From assembly GCF_009905375.1 (NCBI RefSeq), contig NC_133648.1, positions 313,537,666 to 313,601,665 on the forward strand: DNA of 64,000 bases, in the 5' to 3' direction. The notes beneath the pieces are model-generated. The model had not been told where the DNA came from and did not search any database. It saw only the letters and a program-made list of their open reading frames with translations. Position 1 is the stretch's first letter; each line of letters opens with the position of its first letter. Both the position numbers and the translations under genes were made by a program. Source of the stretch: Apium graveolens. Lineage: Eukaryota; Streptophyta; Magnoliopsida; Apiales; Apiaceae. Below, piece after piece: positions 11,039 to 22,812 of the stretch.

Positions 11039-14000
11039 CTAACTTATAACCCGTGCGATGCACGGATTGATTATAACATTTGTAATTTTATTATTTTAAT
11101 AATTTATAAAAATAATAATTACATGTTATTGAAATTAATGAAGTTAAAATATTTACGTATTATTTTATATGTATTATATTATTGAATGATTCAAAATTTA
11201 GATAGCTAAGATTTTAAAAAGTCCTCATACTACAGTCGACCATTTAGCCCATCGCGTATATGTTGCTTGGCTATAAGAAGATGGAGTTTTAAATAGCAAG
11301 GATGTATAAAAAATTTGGTATTATTTTTTAACAATTATTCTTTAATATTTTTCTTGATTTATTACAGAGCCGCAAGGTCGATTGGCTAAAGGAAGGTGAG
11401 AGTCTTAATAGGAGTGGTGTAAGTGGATGATTTTGTATTATTTCTTTAAAATAATTTTTTTATATATTTTTCTTCATTTATTAATTATTTTATCATATTT
11501 TAATTTGAATACTAAAACTAATTTTGAAAGTGTTTGATTCCCTGAAAAATAGGTAAGAAATAAGTTGAGTGCGATTAGAAATTAAGTTGGATTTCATAGA
11601 GTTTGTAGTCATATTAGATATATTATTCAATTTTTTTAATTTAATTTTTTTTAAACATTGTTTTGAAAGGTGTTAACGTACTTTTTTATAAAGGTGTTAA
11701 CCACTTGACCAAAAGAACTATGTTTCACTTATAACATGTGCGATGCACGAACTGATTATAATTTGTAATTTAATTGGTTATTTAATGATTAAATTATATG
11801 TGTAAAGTACATATTATTATAATTATGTATGATTGAAATTATTCATATAAATATTATTTATACTACATCATTGACACATATAAATTTTAGATATTTAAAA
11901 TATTAAATTTCAAAATATCAATTATATTGAAACTAACGATTCTTATATATTTGTTTTAACATGTAACGATCGTACTACAATCTATACTACCTATATGTAC
12001 TATTTGTCCTATAACCAAAATATTGAAAGTTTTGATTTAACAGTTTTTGTTCATTTATTTAAAAATATAAAAAAAAAATTATCAAAAATACTACTTATAA
12101 TAAATTTGTTTGCAATTTTTTGATTTTTGGTTTTTTTTTTTGCAAAAATACGATTTACAACAAAAAACAACCATATTTGTAACTTCTTTTATATTTTCTG
12201 AAAAAGGACTGAAATATTTTTTTGTGTTGCATTTGAGTTTATATGGGGTTGTAGTTGAGATATTGACTTATCGATATATTTTTTTGACGAAAAGCTGAGA
12301 TTTTATTACGCAATCAAATCCATAGAAATACAATGATGAATCGAAGTGGGAATAGAACTCCTATCAAGCCTACGACCAGACAAATAATATGATTCCCTAG
12401 CTATTTGATGGGCAATCATATTAGCTGATTGTTTAACAAAAAACAAGCTAATGTTGTTTATTTTAAAACATCTATTTTTATTATTATTGGTGTTACAAAG
12501 AAGTCCTCGTATTGTGGACTTATCGATATTTTAAAACATATATTTTTATTATTATTGGTGTTACAAAGAAGTCCTTGTATTGTGGACTTGGATTTGTCGG
12601 TATAGAGTCGTGCATGAATCTTTAGCAGTGAACAGTACATGTTGTATGTTTTTCTTATTTGTTTTCTTATTAATTTTTGTCTTTTTATTAATTAAGAAAA
12701 GGAGTGTTTTTTGTGAGGTGTTTTTCTTATTAATTTCTTTAATATGTATGTTTTTATTATAGGAAGGGTGTTTTTTGGAAGCGGTATATATTTAAATTTT
12801 ACAATTATTAACTGATAAACCAAGAAGTATCTGATTTAATGAAGGTGTTTGCTGTTTGATAGAATACACATATGTATTTTTATTTTTTAAATATTTTTAG
12901 TATATCAATTTATATAGCCTTAAGGTCGATTGGCTAAAGGAAGGTGAGAGTCTTAATAGCACTGGTGTAAGTGGATGATTTGTTATTGTTTCTTTAAAAT
13001 ATTTTTTTTTATATATTTTTCTTCATTTATTAATTATTTTATCATATTTTAATTTGAATTACAAAAACTAATTTTGAAAGTGTTTGACTCCCTGAAAAAT
13101 AGGTAAGAAATAAGTTGAGTGAGATTAGAAATTAAGTTGGATAATAATTCATAGAGTTTGTGGTTATATTACTAAAATTTTTTAATCTAATTATATTTTT
13201 TTAGACTTTGTTTTGGAAGGTGTTATAATATTTTTTTAAATATTTTTAGTATATCAATTTATATAGCCTCAAGGTTGATTGGCTAAAGGAAGGTGGGAGT
13301 CTTAATAACAGTGGTGTAATTGGATGATTTGTTATTGTTTTTTTTAAATAATTTTTTTTATATTTTTCTTCATTTATTAATTATTTTATCAACTTTTAAT
13401 TTGAATTACAAAAACTAATTTTGAAAGTGTTTAATTTTCTGAAAAATAGGTAAGAAATAAGTTAAGTGCGATTAGAAATTAAGTTGGATAATAATTCATA
13501 GAGTTTGTAGTTATATTAGATATATTATTTATTTTTTTTAAATTTAATTATATTTTTTTAGACTTTGTTTTGGAAGGTGTTAAAATATTTTTTTAGGAAG
13601 ATGTTAACCAACCAACCAAACATTCCCTACAAAATAGGTAAAGAAAAAGTTGAGTGCGATTAGAAATTAAGTTGAATAATAATTCATAGAGTTTGTAGTT
13701 ATATTAGATATATTATTTAAATTATATTTTTTTAAACTTTGTTTTGAAATGTATTAACGTACTTTTTTAGGAAGATGTTAACCACTTGACCAAAAGAAAC
13801 TATGTTTCGCTTATAACCCGTGCGATACACGGACTAATTATAATTCGTAATTTAATTGGTTATATAATGATTAAATTATATGTATAAAGTTCTTATTATT
13901 ATAATTATGTATGATTGAAATTATTGATATAAATATTAATTATACTACATCATTGACACATATAAATTTTAGATATTTAAAATACTAAATTTCAAAATAT

Positions 14001-14715
14001 CAATTATATTAAAACTAACGATTCTTATATATTTGTTTTAACATGTAACGATCGTAATACAATTTATACTACCTATATGTACTATTTGTCCGATAACCGA
14101 AATACAGAAAGTTTTGATTTAACAATTTTTGTTCATTTATTTAAAAATATAAAAGAAATTATCAAAAATTCTTCTTTTAATAAATTTGTTTGCAATTTTT
14201 CGATTTTTGGATTTTTTTTGCAAAAATACGATTTGCAACAAAAAATAACCACATTTGTAACTTCTTTTATATTTTCTGAAAAATGACTGATTTTTTTTTT
14301 GTTGCATTTGAGTTATATCGGGTTGTAGTTGAGATATTAACTTATCGATATTTTAAAACATCTATTTTTATTATTATTGGTGTTACAAAGAAGTCCTCGT
14401 ATTGTGGACTTGGATTTGCCGGCAGGGACAGTACATGTTTGTTTTTCTTATTTGGTTTCTTATTAATTTTTGTCTTTTATTAATTAAGAAAATGGTGTTT
14501 TTTGTTACGTGTTTTTCTTATTTATTTCTTTAATTTGTATGTTTTTATTATGGGAAGGGGTGTTTTCTGGGAAGCGGTATATGTTTAAATTTTATAATTA
14601 TGAACTGATAAACCAAGAAGTATTTGATTTAATGAAAGTGTTTGCTGTTTGATTGGATTCATATATGTATTTTTATTTTTTAAATATTTTTAATATATCA
14701 ATTTATATAGATAGG
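11039..14715. repeat. Helitron-derived higher-order repeat array
   Basis: Three places carry a Helitron-like 3' motif, ACTTATAACCCGTGCGATGCACGG or close variants: 11039-11075, 11725-11755 and 13807-13835. A shorter unit containing AAGGTCGATTGGCTAAAGGA recurs at about 11367-11720, 12916-13240, 13265-13610 and, truncated, 13616-13800. A longer unit of about 0.9-1.2 kb recurs at about 11721-12900 and 13800-14705. No long ORF is present. The order is short, long, short, short, partial short, long, which suggests unequal exchange or rolling-circle concatemer formation. Boundaries were set by eye. Confidence 0.65.
12275..12440 (-). mobile_element. 5'-truncated LINE tail inside a Helitron-derived repeat
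   Basis: This block is absent from the otherwise parallel copy near 14335-14350. On the minus strand it translates into the C-terminal tail typical of LINE RNase H domains (an ANMIAHQIAR-type motif followed by a Pro-Thr-Ser segment) and ends in a short A-rich run (TTTTTTT on the plus strand near 12282-12288). It looks like a short LINE insertion made after the two long units duplicated. No clear target duplication was found. Confidence 0.5.
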
Positions 14716-14867
14716 AAAGTGTTAATATTTTTTTTGGAAGGTGGACCGATTAAAGTAAAACATGTGTAGCTTATAATCCTGTAGCATATACTATAGGAAA
14801 GTATTGATCCCAAATAGATTCAATATCCAACTAGAATTACTAACAGCACAGGCGGCGGATACTCCTC

Positions 14868-14877
14868 TATATAAATA
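14868..14877 (+). promoter_or_regulatory. TATA box of the ERI1-like exonuclease gene
   Basis: TATATAAATA lies about 50 bases upstream of the first ATG at 14919, at a plausible spacing for a short 5' leader. Confidence 0.6.
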
Positions 14878-14918
14878 AAAATTCCCTCTTCCCGATCTCC
14901 ATTCTCCATGCCCAGATA

Positions 14919-15800
14919 TTGTGTTCCATCGTAGAATTCTCCTTACCAACACCTATGGGCAAATCTGATTCTGCCTCTACTGAATTATCGAGTCCTAAGC
15001 TGGACTTTTTCGATGTTTTCAAGGACACTACACCTGGGAAGCCTACTACGTGTTTGTATTTTACTCAAGGTTGCTGTACTATGATGGATCAAGGCGATCA
15101 CATGGACACGCACACACATGGTTTCCCGGAGCTCAACACAAAGTCCTTTGATCTCAGCAAGGCACAGCCACAGAATTTCGACTATTTCCTCGTGCTTGAT
15201 TTGGAGGGAAACATTGAGATTCTTGAATTTCCCGTTCTGTTGATTGATGCTAAAACCTTGGAGCTTGTTGATTTCTTCCATCGATTCGTACGCCCCCGAA
15301 AATTGAGGAAACAGCGATTAGAGCAGAATGTTGAACAGCACTTTGGGAAATTTGGTATTAACTCTATCTGGCACGACACAGCAATTCCATTTAAGGATGT
15401 TATACCACAGTTTGAACATTGGCTGGCCAAACATAATTTGTTGACAAAGGAGCATTTTAATAAAGCTGCATTCATAACCTGCGGCAATTGGGATATAAAG
15501 ACTAAAATCCCTGACCAATGCAAAGTATCACGGATGGAGCTTCCACCATACTTCATGGAATGGATCAATCTCAAGGACATCTACTTGAACTTTTACGGGA
15601 GGAGGGGTACATCTATGCTCGCAATGATGGGGCAGCTTCAGATGCCATTAGTAGGAAACCACCATCTTGGAATTGATGACGCAACTAATATCACAAGGAT
15701 TCTTCAACGTCTCATTGTTGATGGTTCAGTTTTACAGATCACTGCCCGGAGAAACAGTGATAACAAGGTAGAATTCCTCTTTGAAAATCGTATTCGGTAG
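14919..15800 (+). CDS. ERI1-like DEDDh 3'-5' exonuclease, intronless
   Basis: The 293-residue product carries an ERI1/exonuclease-domain (DEDDh, RNase T-like) fold. The Exo I acidic pair is D94 and E96 in VLDLEGN, the Exo II Asp is D192 in GNWD, and the Exo III H-x4-D pair is H249 and D254 in HHLGIDD. All catalytic positions are therefore present. Family members trim 3' ends of small RNAs, histone mRNA or rRNA; the substrate here is unknown. The first 85 residues are poorly conserved and lack a clear signal. An alternative start is the ATG at 14952 (MGKSD). The whole coding region is one exon, abutting the Helitron-derived array on its left, so a retrocopy or TE-mobilised copy is possible. 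The intact catalytic set, open frame and TATA box favour a working gene. Confidence 0.85.
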   Translation: MCSIVEFSLPTPMGKSDSASTELSSPKLDFFDVFKDTTPGKPTTCLYFTQGCCTMMDQGDHMDTHTHGFPELNTKSFDLSKAQPQNFDYFLVLDLEGNIEILEFPVLLIDAKTLELVDFFHRFVRPRKLRKQRLEQNVEQHFGKFGINSIWHDTAIPFKDVIPQFEHWLAKHNLLTKEHFNKAAFITCGNWDIKTKIPDQCKVSRMELPPYFMEWINLKDIYLNFYGRRGTSMLAMMGQLQMPLVGNHHLGIDDATNITRILQRLIVDGSVLQITARRNSDNKVEFLFENRIR

Positions 15801-18255
15801 CTGGTTTTAGTTCTTTAAGATTAAGTCATGTCCAACTTCATTATGTAGTTGAGGCCTTTCTGTGATATGTTGCTTTTATTTTGCTGTGCTTGTTTCCAAT
15901 ATTACAGATGAGTATAAACAACTGCATATTTCTTTAAAAACATATTTTCTTCTTTTGTTTGATTGTTAATTTAAATTAGGTGCACAACAATTAGGAGGAG
16001 ATGAATGAATATTTATGTTGCTGCATTATCAAGAAGTTTGTTGTTACAACGATTGTCTATTAAACAAGTTTATTGGTTCATTAATGTTTTTTGCTGTTGC
16101 AATCGTAAAGTTTACAATAATTCATGTGAAGAAGGGAGAGAAAGAGGAGAGAATTTGACATGAAATTAGCTGTAGTTGAAACTCAGAGCATTAAACCCTA
16201 ATTTAACCCTCAAGCCATAGTAGATTATTAATTAAAGAACAGATGGTTCACGAAGTGAAAGCTAAACAAGGCGATAAGTAACTTATGATTTAAAATGAAC
16301 AAATAACTTATAAGTGATAAGTAGATAAATACTTATAAGTTATAAAAGTGTTTGGATAATTTCACTCAGAATTTTTTTATTTAAATAAATCAAAATATAT
16401 AATTTTTAAATATAATCATATTATTTCATGAATTTTAGATTAGATTAGCATTTAAAAATATATTTTTAAAATTAAAGTTAATAAAAACGCAAAAAATCAA
16501 AATAAGTTGAGAAAATGTATGTTGTTACTAACATGTAACTTATGAGCTTATAAATTGAAAATCCGACTTATAACTTAGGTGCACAAACCCTCCTCCCTCC
16601 TTCATAAGTACTTACGAGTTTGTACTCAATAACTAACTTATATGCTGTGATCAAACAGCTGTTATTATTTGAGGAGAAAATATGGTAAGAGAGTTCAGAG
16701 AGGACCGAAGACAAATCTTAATAGTCCTTGCTATAATTTGCCCCCCAACATAATGGTCCTTACATTTACCACCTTTACATGATCTACCAAACTCCCATAA
16801 TCCTAAAATTATTTTTTTTCAATTATATTAATTACCGATTACATGTCTTTAATTTTTCTAGAAGCTACTTACTATGAAAAATGTTAGAAAATCCTGTAAA
16901 AATTCAAAATTATTTTCAAACATCGCATGTCTTGTTATGATTCAATCGTGAAAATAGTAAAATTAGATGAATGTAACCACATCAACTACACCAATTAAAA
17001 TTCGTATTTTATACCACACCCTGAGAATATTTTGAAAGATGCCCTAACATTGCTCGATTCATATACATATCAGTACATATGCAGCTCATGCGCTTTGTGT
17101 TTTACTCTTTTTAATACTAATTCCTTGTTTTTCTCTTCATCTAGAAGCCGAGGACAATAAATTGCAACAAGAAGTATTAATAAAAAAATCATATTGACTA
17201 CAACAACAAAGCATCTGTTTCATTCAACTCTAAAATTACTCTACCCAGCTTTAAAATTTGTTCTAAATACAATGTTATAACTGGATTTCAATTTTCAAGT
17301 GCTTCAGAGAATAAATGTTTACGTACAGTTGTTTATTCACGTAACCATACTGTTTTTAATTATTTTAATCCTTGATTTTGTTACGGAGATTTCATCTTTA
17401 TCTGTTGTCATATAATTTGTCCACTTATGTTTGTCCCTTCTCTGTAATTATAACACATCCTGCTTTTTTCTTTTTCCAATCATCCAGCACTTTGTTATTG
17501 TTGTCACAATTGTATCGCACTTTTAAAATTTCTCCTATTATTATTCAAAACAGACATGTTCGAGTTTAATGAAATTGAGCTAAAAATACAAATTATAAAA
17601 TTGTTGTCTGTACTAAATAAAATGACCCATAATACTAAAATTGACAAACTTTACTATTGTCTTCACTTCTCTGAGGGGAAATTGAATAATTTTCACAATA
17701 TCACCTTCTTTAGGGGCGGTAAGCTACTCAGAATCACCGACTGCTCGTCTGAAAATTTATTAGAACAGATATCACAAAAAAATTAATAATGAAATGATGC
17801 TCTTCTTTGTATATCAAAATTAATGAGGTGTTTGCACATTGGATGGTACTTGCGTACAAGATTCCTTCGGACAAAAGTTACTCAACTTGAATACCCCTTG
17901 TTAACATATTTAACATGTTAATAAATATCAAATGAGAAAAGGTTATGACTTGGAATTATTCTTCCTAACGCATTGAAAAGTTTAAATATATACCAATTTA
18001 GCAGTCTTAAGCAAATAAGCCATATCATATAGATATCTAGAAGATATAAAATCATTTTCAATAGAAAGCACCAATACTAGTTAATAAAAAATATAATTTT
18101 ACTGAAGAGATTTAAAGCATCAGGGGTAAACTATAAAGGGAACAGCATCAGATTTTAATTCCCCTGTTTGTTAAAATAAACAGGACAATGGTCCACCAAT
18201 TGTCACAATTCTCCTGTTACCTATCTCTTTCCGTTGTTAAAGTCAGAGTATTACT
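15801..18255. other. intergenic region with possible MITE remnant
   Basis: After the exonuclease 3' UTR, no long coding frame is convincing. At about 16265-16670 repeated ACTTATAAGT words, with a GTTTGGATAATTTCAC stretch, resemble a decayed hAT-type MITE. A related pattern recurs at 23340-23560. No paired termini or target duplication could be fixed. Short frames at 17372-17786 show no family features. Confidence 0.4.
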
Positions 18256-18263
18256 ATATAAAC
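18256..18263 (+). promoter_or_regulatory. TATA box of the 242-aa Ser-rich protein gene
   Basis: A TATATAAA box lies about 122 bases upstream of the ATG at 18385, with a leader rich in CTCC/TCTCC immediately before the start. Confidence 0.55.
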
Positions 18264-18384
18264 GCTGTGCCGTCTGTGCCTAAATAATTGTATTGCAATC
18301 CACATGTAGCACAAATTAACTTAGAAACATATATCTCCATATAGCTTTTTCCCTCCATCTCCCTGCTCATCTCCATTCATAGAA

Positions 18385-19113
18385 ATGGACTACTACAACT
18401 CTGCTAACCAAGATCAAGAAAATGAACAAGATGAAGAAACGATATCTCTCAGTGACTTCCCCTTGACTTCCGACGGGCATGATTCGCATGAAACAGAAGA
18501 TCAGTTGTGCAAATGTCAAGATCTCCCATCACCAGCAGAGAAAACTGAGATTTTCGAGTTCTCGAGCTACCCTAATTTCATCATGTCCCATGCAGAGGAT
18601 ATCATCAATTGCGGAAAGCTCATACCTTTTAAAGAGCAAGATCATGCATCAAAAAACTTATATGGCCGGAGATGCCGGTCGGAGTCATTGCCAGAGTTAA
18701 AGATCAGTGGTAGCCAATCCAGCAGCTCCAAGATGAAGATGAGAAACAGCAGGTCCCTTGATTATCAAAAACTAAGTAGAAACTCAAGCATGAGCTCCGA
18801 ATCGCCGGATTCTTATAGAAACAACAGCCAAAGTTCATCAAGATTTGATGGCAGTAGTATAAAGATTCCAAAACCTAGGTGGTATATCCTAATGTTCGGG
18901 ATTGTAAAATTTCCAACTGAGATGGATCTCCAAGATATCAAAAACCGTCAGGTTCATCGTACACCATCAAAATCCCTTTTCCCGGGCATCGAGGTGGCTA
19001 AAAAAGCTCCTGCTAACAGTAAAAGTTCGTGGGGAGTACTTAAAGTTTTGAGCTGCAGAGATGATTCTAGTATCAAAGTAACAGCGCCGCTCGCTTGCAT
19101 GCCGCAAGTTTAA
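18385..19113 (+). CDS. unrecognised Ser-rich plant protein, 242 aa
   Basis: A single open exon starts at an ATG preceded by a pyrimidine-rich leader and a TATA box. The N-terminal 40 residues are acidic (an EQDEETISLSDFPL stretch). At about residues 57-80 there is an FEF...NCGKLIPF-type segment. A basic Ser/Arg-rich middle (about 90-155) follows, then a short hydrophobic patch near 165-172 (WYILMFGIV) and a basic C-terminus. The FEF...GKLIPF layout plus Ser-rich region loosely recalls plant DUF1645 or membrane-associated kinase regulator proteins. That resemblance is weak and no family is assigned. Many Ser residues in basic context suggest phosphorylation, which is inference. The next gene downstream, TML, is convergent. 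Confidence 0.72.
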   Translation: MDYYNSANQDQENEQDEETISLSDFPLTSDGHDSHETEDQLCKCQDLPSPAEKTEIFEFSSYPNFIMSHAEDIINCGKLIPFKEQDHASKNLYGRRCRSESLPELKISGSQSSSSKMKMRNSRSLDYQKLSRNSSMSSESPDSYRNNSQSSSRFDGSSIKIPKPRWYILMFGIVKFPTEMDLQDIKNRQVHRTPSKSLFPGIEVAKKAPANSKSSWGVLKVLSCRDDSSIKVTAPLACMPQV

Positions 19114-20931
19114 AAATTGAAGATTAAGATAGGAGAGCAGCAGAGCATGATTAGTGATGCAGTGGCCACATATAATTTGTGGGGCCATGATTGTATTTAA
19201 TGCTAATCACGAGGCTCCAGACGTATAGATGGATCATATATAGGCTGATGGATTGTTCAAATAAGTTGAGGCCCGCATAGTATTTATAATGTTAGCATAC
19301 GTCTATCTTTTCATCTGTATACCATTACTAGCAGGCACAAAGTTGATGCCACATAGTTATTCATATTCATATACATTTTACGAAGATTTTTTGTTTTTAT
19401 TTTAATTCTCCGGTCTCTGCACAAAAACTAAAGTTATTTGCATACTTTAATTACAAAGTCTCTATCTTACTTTATCCTTTGTTGTTATGCACATTAAGTT
19501 TATCAATTAAATTCCTTTGTTGTTATGCACATCAAGTTTATCAAATAAATCCTCTGTTTGTACTTCAAAACTTGGACTCATATAACTAGTCTATAACTTC
19601 TATAATTTAAATTGTTCTACATCCGGTTTAACTTTTAGCTTATTCCTTAATATCAGTAGTGACAATCATCTTTTAGATACAATGGTGTCCCTAAGAATTA
19701 ACGAGGGGGGCTAGAACACCATAAATTCAGCTAAATCACTATCCTTGAGGGTTAATATAAAGGGAGACGAACATTGATAAGAGCTCCAATTTAGCTCGAG
19801 AGTTTACACTGACATCAAGGATCTCTAGCGCACAAGGTTCCCACCTTCGGTCTGACAAAAATTTAAATGTATGCAGGCTTGCACTCATTGAGAGGCTGTT
19901 TCAAAGCCAAAGGTTTCAACTTGTGACCTAGCGGATAACAGGTAGACACTTGACTATCACACTAAACACGAATGTCATCTTTCATTAACAATGAAATGGG
20001 AGCATCATGCCAAGCACAAATATCATGTTAACAATGAAACAGGATATAATCATGAATATCATGATGAAAAAAACGGCTGCGGGTTACCTACGATAAAAAA
20101 AAAAAAAAAAAAACAAGAATACATGTATAATGTATTACTTAAGTTACAGTAAGCCTATACTCCTGTAATACTTCACTCTATACGGTTGATATACAATTAA
20201 ACATTTACCCACTGTAAACCGTTCAAAATGCTACACTGGAGAAACCATATTTCTGCATATTACAACACACAAACTAACAGTTTCTAACAATCTAATGTTA
20301 CACTTCCGAAATATTCAAAATTATCAACTCCAAGAGCAACTTCTACAACTTTCTGAAATGCATGACTTGTAATGTTGAACCTTATGGTGATTAAAGATTT
20401 TCCATCAACGACAACTAAATTATCTTCCTCCACATTCACAGCTAAATGAGATCTAGTGCTAGTGTGCTACTAAAATATAATGAAAATAGGAGGTAGCTTT
20501 TATCAACAGGAAGTAATGCCGAGTAATGATCCTTACAAATGTATGATCAGTTGATCACCATATTTAATAGATACAATTTCACTTTCTTAGTAGCCAATAC
20601 TGCTAGTCCTTCAACACATAATATCGTTAAGACTGAAATATGCAGCAAAAATATGAACATAACTAAAATTTATTAAAGCCAATTGGAGAAAAGGGAAGTT
20701 GAAGAATAACATAACAAAAACTCAAAGGAAAAATATCTCATGCGAGAGGCAGGAAAGAGTTCAAAACAAACCATTTCAACAGGAGATCTAAGGGCTTATA
20801 GAAAAAGAAAAACAACTCACAGTGATTTAACGATCAATATTACAGACTACAATACAAAGGATGTTTCATACACATCCAACTCAACTGAATAAAAGCAAAT
20901 TGACAGACAAGTAAACCAAGAAAAGACATCA
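19114..20931. other. intergenic region between convergent genes, with a SINE and a poly(A) run
   Basis: This holds the 3' flanks of the 242-aa gene and of TML. It contains a SINE-like block (listed separately), two near copies of TTCCTTTGTTGTTATGCACAT at about 19472 and 19511, and a homopolymer A run at about 20095-20114. No further coding frame was recognised. Confidence 0.5.
19800..19960 (-). mobile_element. Au-like SINE remnant
   Basis: On the minus strand an AGGTCACAAGTTGAAACC segment (19911-19928) resembles a degenerate RNA polymerase III B box. It is followed by GAAACAGCCTCT (about 19892-19903), GCAAGCCTGCATACA, and GGTGGGAACCTTGTGCGCTAG. These blocks occur in the same order in plant Au-type SINEs. 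The A box is weak, and the 3' end is degraded near 19800. A pol III-derived retroposon is the best explanation. Confidence 0.55.
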
Positions 20932-22812
20932 TTAGTTGCATATATATTCCCCACTTTCATACCTGTGGTCAACCTCATAAAAATCTTTGCTACCCTCGGA
21001 TGCAGGCTGCAGAGAAATCCCAGACAATGATCTAGTGCCTTGATAAGAAAATCTTACATATCCGACTACCTCAATTTCTTCCAGTTCATCTTCTGAACTA
21101 GAATCCACAGGCATCCTAGCTCTCAATCTTCCAGGCTCGCCCTTTAGAGGAATCTCTGAAATATGCCATTTCAACTCTTTTTCCGATCTATTCAACATGG
21201 CTTTTGGTGTAACCTTTAAAAGTCTCGGGTCTATTGGCAGTTTCAGAGTAAATGTAACATCTTTAAGTGGGGCAGGCAGATCTGGATTGGACACATACTG
21301 AATCATCATAGAAAGCAAGGTCCCACTGTGACGCATGATTAAGCGAGTCCGCAAAGGCAGTGGAGTTGACCGAGGTAGAAGGCTATACTTCAAAATAGGT
21401 ATAGGATCGCTGGAAGGTGCAGTCCTCACATGGAACAGCCCATTTCCAAGGCTACTAATACGAGAGTTTTGCATAACAAATCTCTTCACGCCACTTGTAC
21501 CATCAATCCTGAAGGAAAACTCAGTTTCTTTATCATCAGATGTCTTTGGCGGAACTGTTTTAAGGTATACCGTGCCCATCAATCCAACTCTCGCAAGCAG
21601 AGATTCCCTAAATTCAGCACTAATCTCCTCTGATATATACATTTCAGGACCCTTCATTTCACTTTTTGTAACCAAAACATCTTCAAGCGGAGGAGCAGCA
21701 CCATCAGCAGCAGCTTTTGGTGCCTCGCTGGTGTGCAACAATTCAAGGCCACCAAGACCCTGAGACTTTGGAACTTTCTTTGGACCAACAAACTCTGATG
21801 CATCCAAACCACCACCCCAAGCTTGATTGAGGCCTTCAAAATCTTCTGGTAATGTGGATGTATCGTGACTAAACTCTATACCACCATACTCCCCTTCAAA
21901 TCCTTCAACCCCAATGTGTGTTGACTGTGTGGCTGCAGCTGGTGGTAATGTTGTAACATCAAGACCCGCCAATGCTTTCGACAAGTCAGAACTCTGTTCC
22001 TTATCCTTTTTAAACCCTCCAACAAGTTCCTCAGGCTTATTAAGCTTTTCACTCGCTGCAAACGGATCCTTCTCCTCTTCTTCCTCTTCAACTTTCTCCT
22101 TCTGATCCGTCTCAGCACTCTGTCCACTTATAACAAGCGTCGCAGCAACCTCATCACCTGCTTCCAACGTCTCCACAGGCAATTCGAAACTAGCATTCGA
22201 AAAAGACTGCACACTCGCCTCATGCTCAATAGAATACATCTCAACATTCCCCCAACTATCCGCTCCCCTAATCCTACTCTCCGTATTCACCGCCGAATGC
22301 ACCATTTTCGAAAGATTATCCCCATGAAGCGACGCCAACATAGCCGCAAGTCTAATATTACTCACTCCTCTCAAAACAATATCCAACGCCATATAAACCT
22401 CCGCATACTTCCTACTCAACTTCTCCGGCGTAACATCCACTCCCCGACAGGCAGTCACCACAACACTCACCGCCTGATTCACAATACTAATACACTCAAA
22501 CACATTGTTCACACAATCATCATCCACCGTGGTGATCCCCAACACGTAAATCGAATTAACCAAGCGATAAATAACCCTATACCGACTCTCGACACCAACA
22601 ATAACCTGACCACTAGAAGCGGCAAGAGGATCATCGCCAAGCGACGTATCCCCATCCTCAGCAGAATTATGCTTTCCAGCTGCAAATGCAAATCGAGTTT
22701 GTCGAAAAGCGGATAACGCAACGAGAGCTCGCGCGGGCGGAAACCACTCTCGTGTTTGCAACAAAATATCCGATCCATTTGTCGGTTGTAACGAAAGAGC
22801 TAAACACGACAT
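20932..22812 (-). CDS. TML: TPLATE complex muniscin-like subunit TML
   Basis: The 626-residue product matches the plant TML protein of the octameric TPLATE complex, which acts with clathrin and AP-2 in endocytosis at the plasma membrane. The N-terminal about 190 residues (MSCLALSLQP onwards) look like a longin/adaptor-type domain. A disordered acidic linker (about 215-380) carries a Glu run and a DPF tripeptide at 249-251, a possible adaptor-ear ligand. The C-terminal about 245 residues form the mu-homology domain, with PIPILKYSLLP, LPIDPRLLKVTP and a terminal RYESGEYICN. The start is the ATG at 22812-22810. A longer frame from 22818 would begin at TTG and is not used. No intron interrupts the coding region, and the C-terminus is complete. 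Confidence 0.93.
   Translation of the reverse strand: MSCLALSLQPTNGSDILLQTREWFPPARALVALSAFRQTRFAFAAGKHNSAEDGDTSLGDDPLAASSGQVIVGVESRYRVIYRLVNSIYVLGITTVDDDCVNNVFECISIVNQAVSVVVTACRGVDVTPEKLSRKYAEVYMALDIVLRGVSNIRLAAMLASLHGDNLSKMVHSAVNTESRIRGADSWGNVEMYSIEHEASVQSFSNASFELPVETLEAGDEVAATLVISGQSAETDQKEKVEEEEEEKDPFAASEKLNKPEELVGGFKKDKEQSSDLSKALAGLDVTTLPPAAATQSTHIGVEGFEGEYGGIEFSHDTSTLPEDFEGLNQAWGGGLDASEFVGPKKVPKSQGLGGLELLHTSEAPKAAADGAAPPLEDVLVTKSEMKGPEMYISEEISAEFRESLLARVGLMGTVYLKTVPPKTSDDKETEFSFRIDGTSGVKRFVMQNSRISSLGNGLFHVRTAPSSDPIPILKYSLLPRSTPLPLRTRLIMRHSGTLLSMMIQYVSNPDLPAPLKDVTFTLKLPIDPRLLKVTPKAMLNRSEKELKWHISEIPLKGEPGRLRARMPVDSSSEDELEEIEVVGYVRFSYQGTRSLSGISLQPASEGSKDFYEVDHRYESGEYICN

Noticed and set aside
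14985..15580. Open frames on the minus strand opposite the exonuclease gene
   Set aside because: They are antisense shadows of the conserved plus-strand CDS and show no domain features.
17372..17786. Two small plus-strand frames
   Set aside because: They are hydrophobic and low complexity, with no promoter context, overlap or domain.
20095..20114. A run as a retroposon tail
   Set aside because: No retroposon sequence or target duplication is next to it, and the SINE at 19800-19960 points the other way and is 130 bases away.
22222..22716. 164-codon plus-strand frame opposite TML
   Set aside because: It has low-complexity, His/Asn/Ile-rich composition and is complementary to the conserved TML N-terminus.
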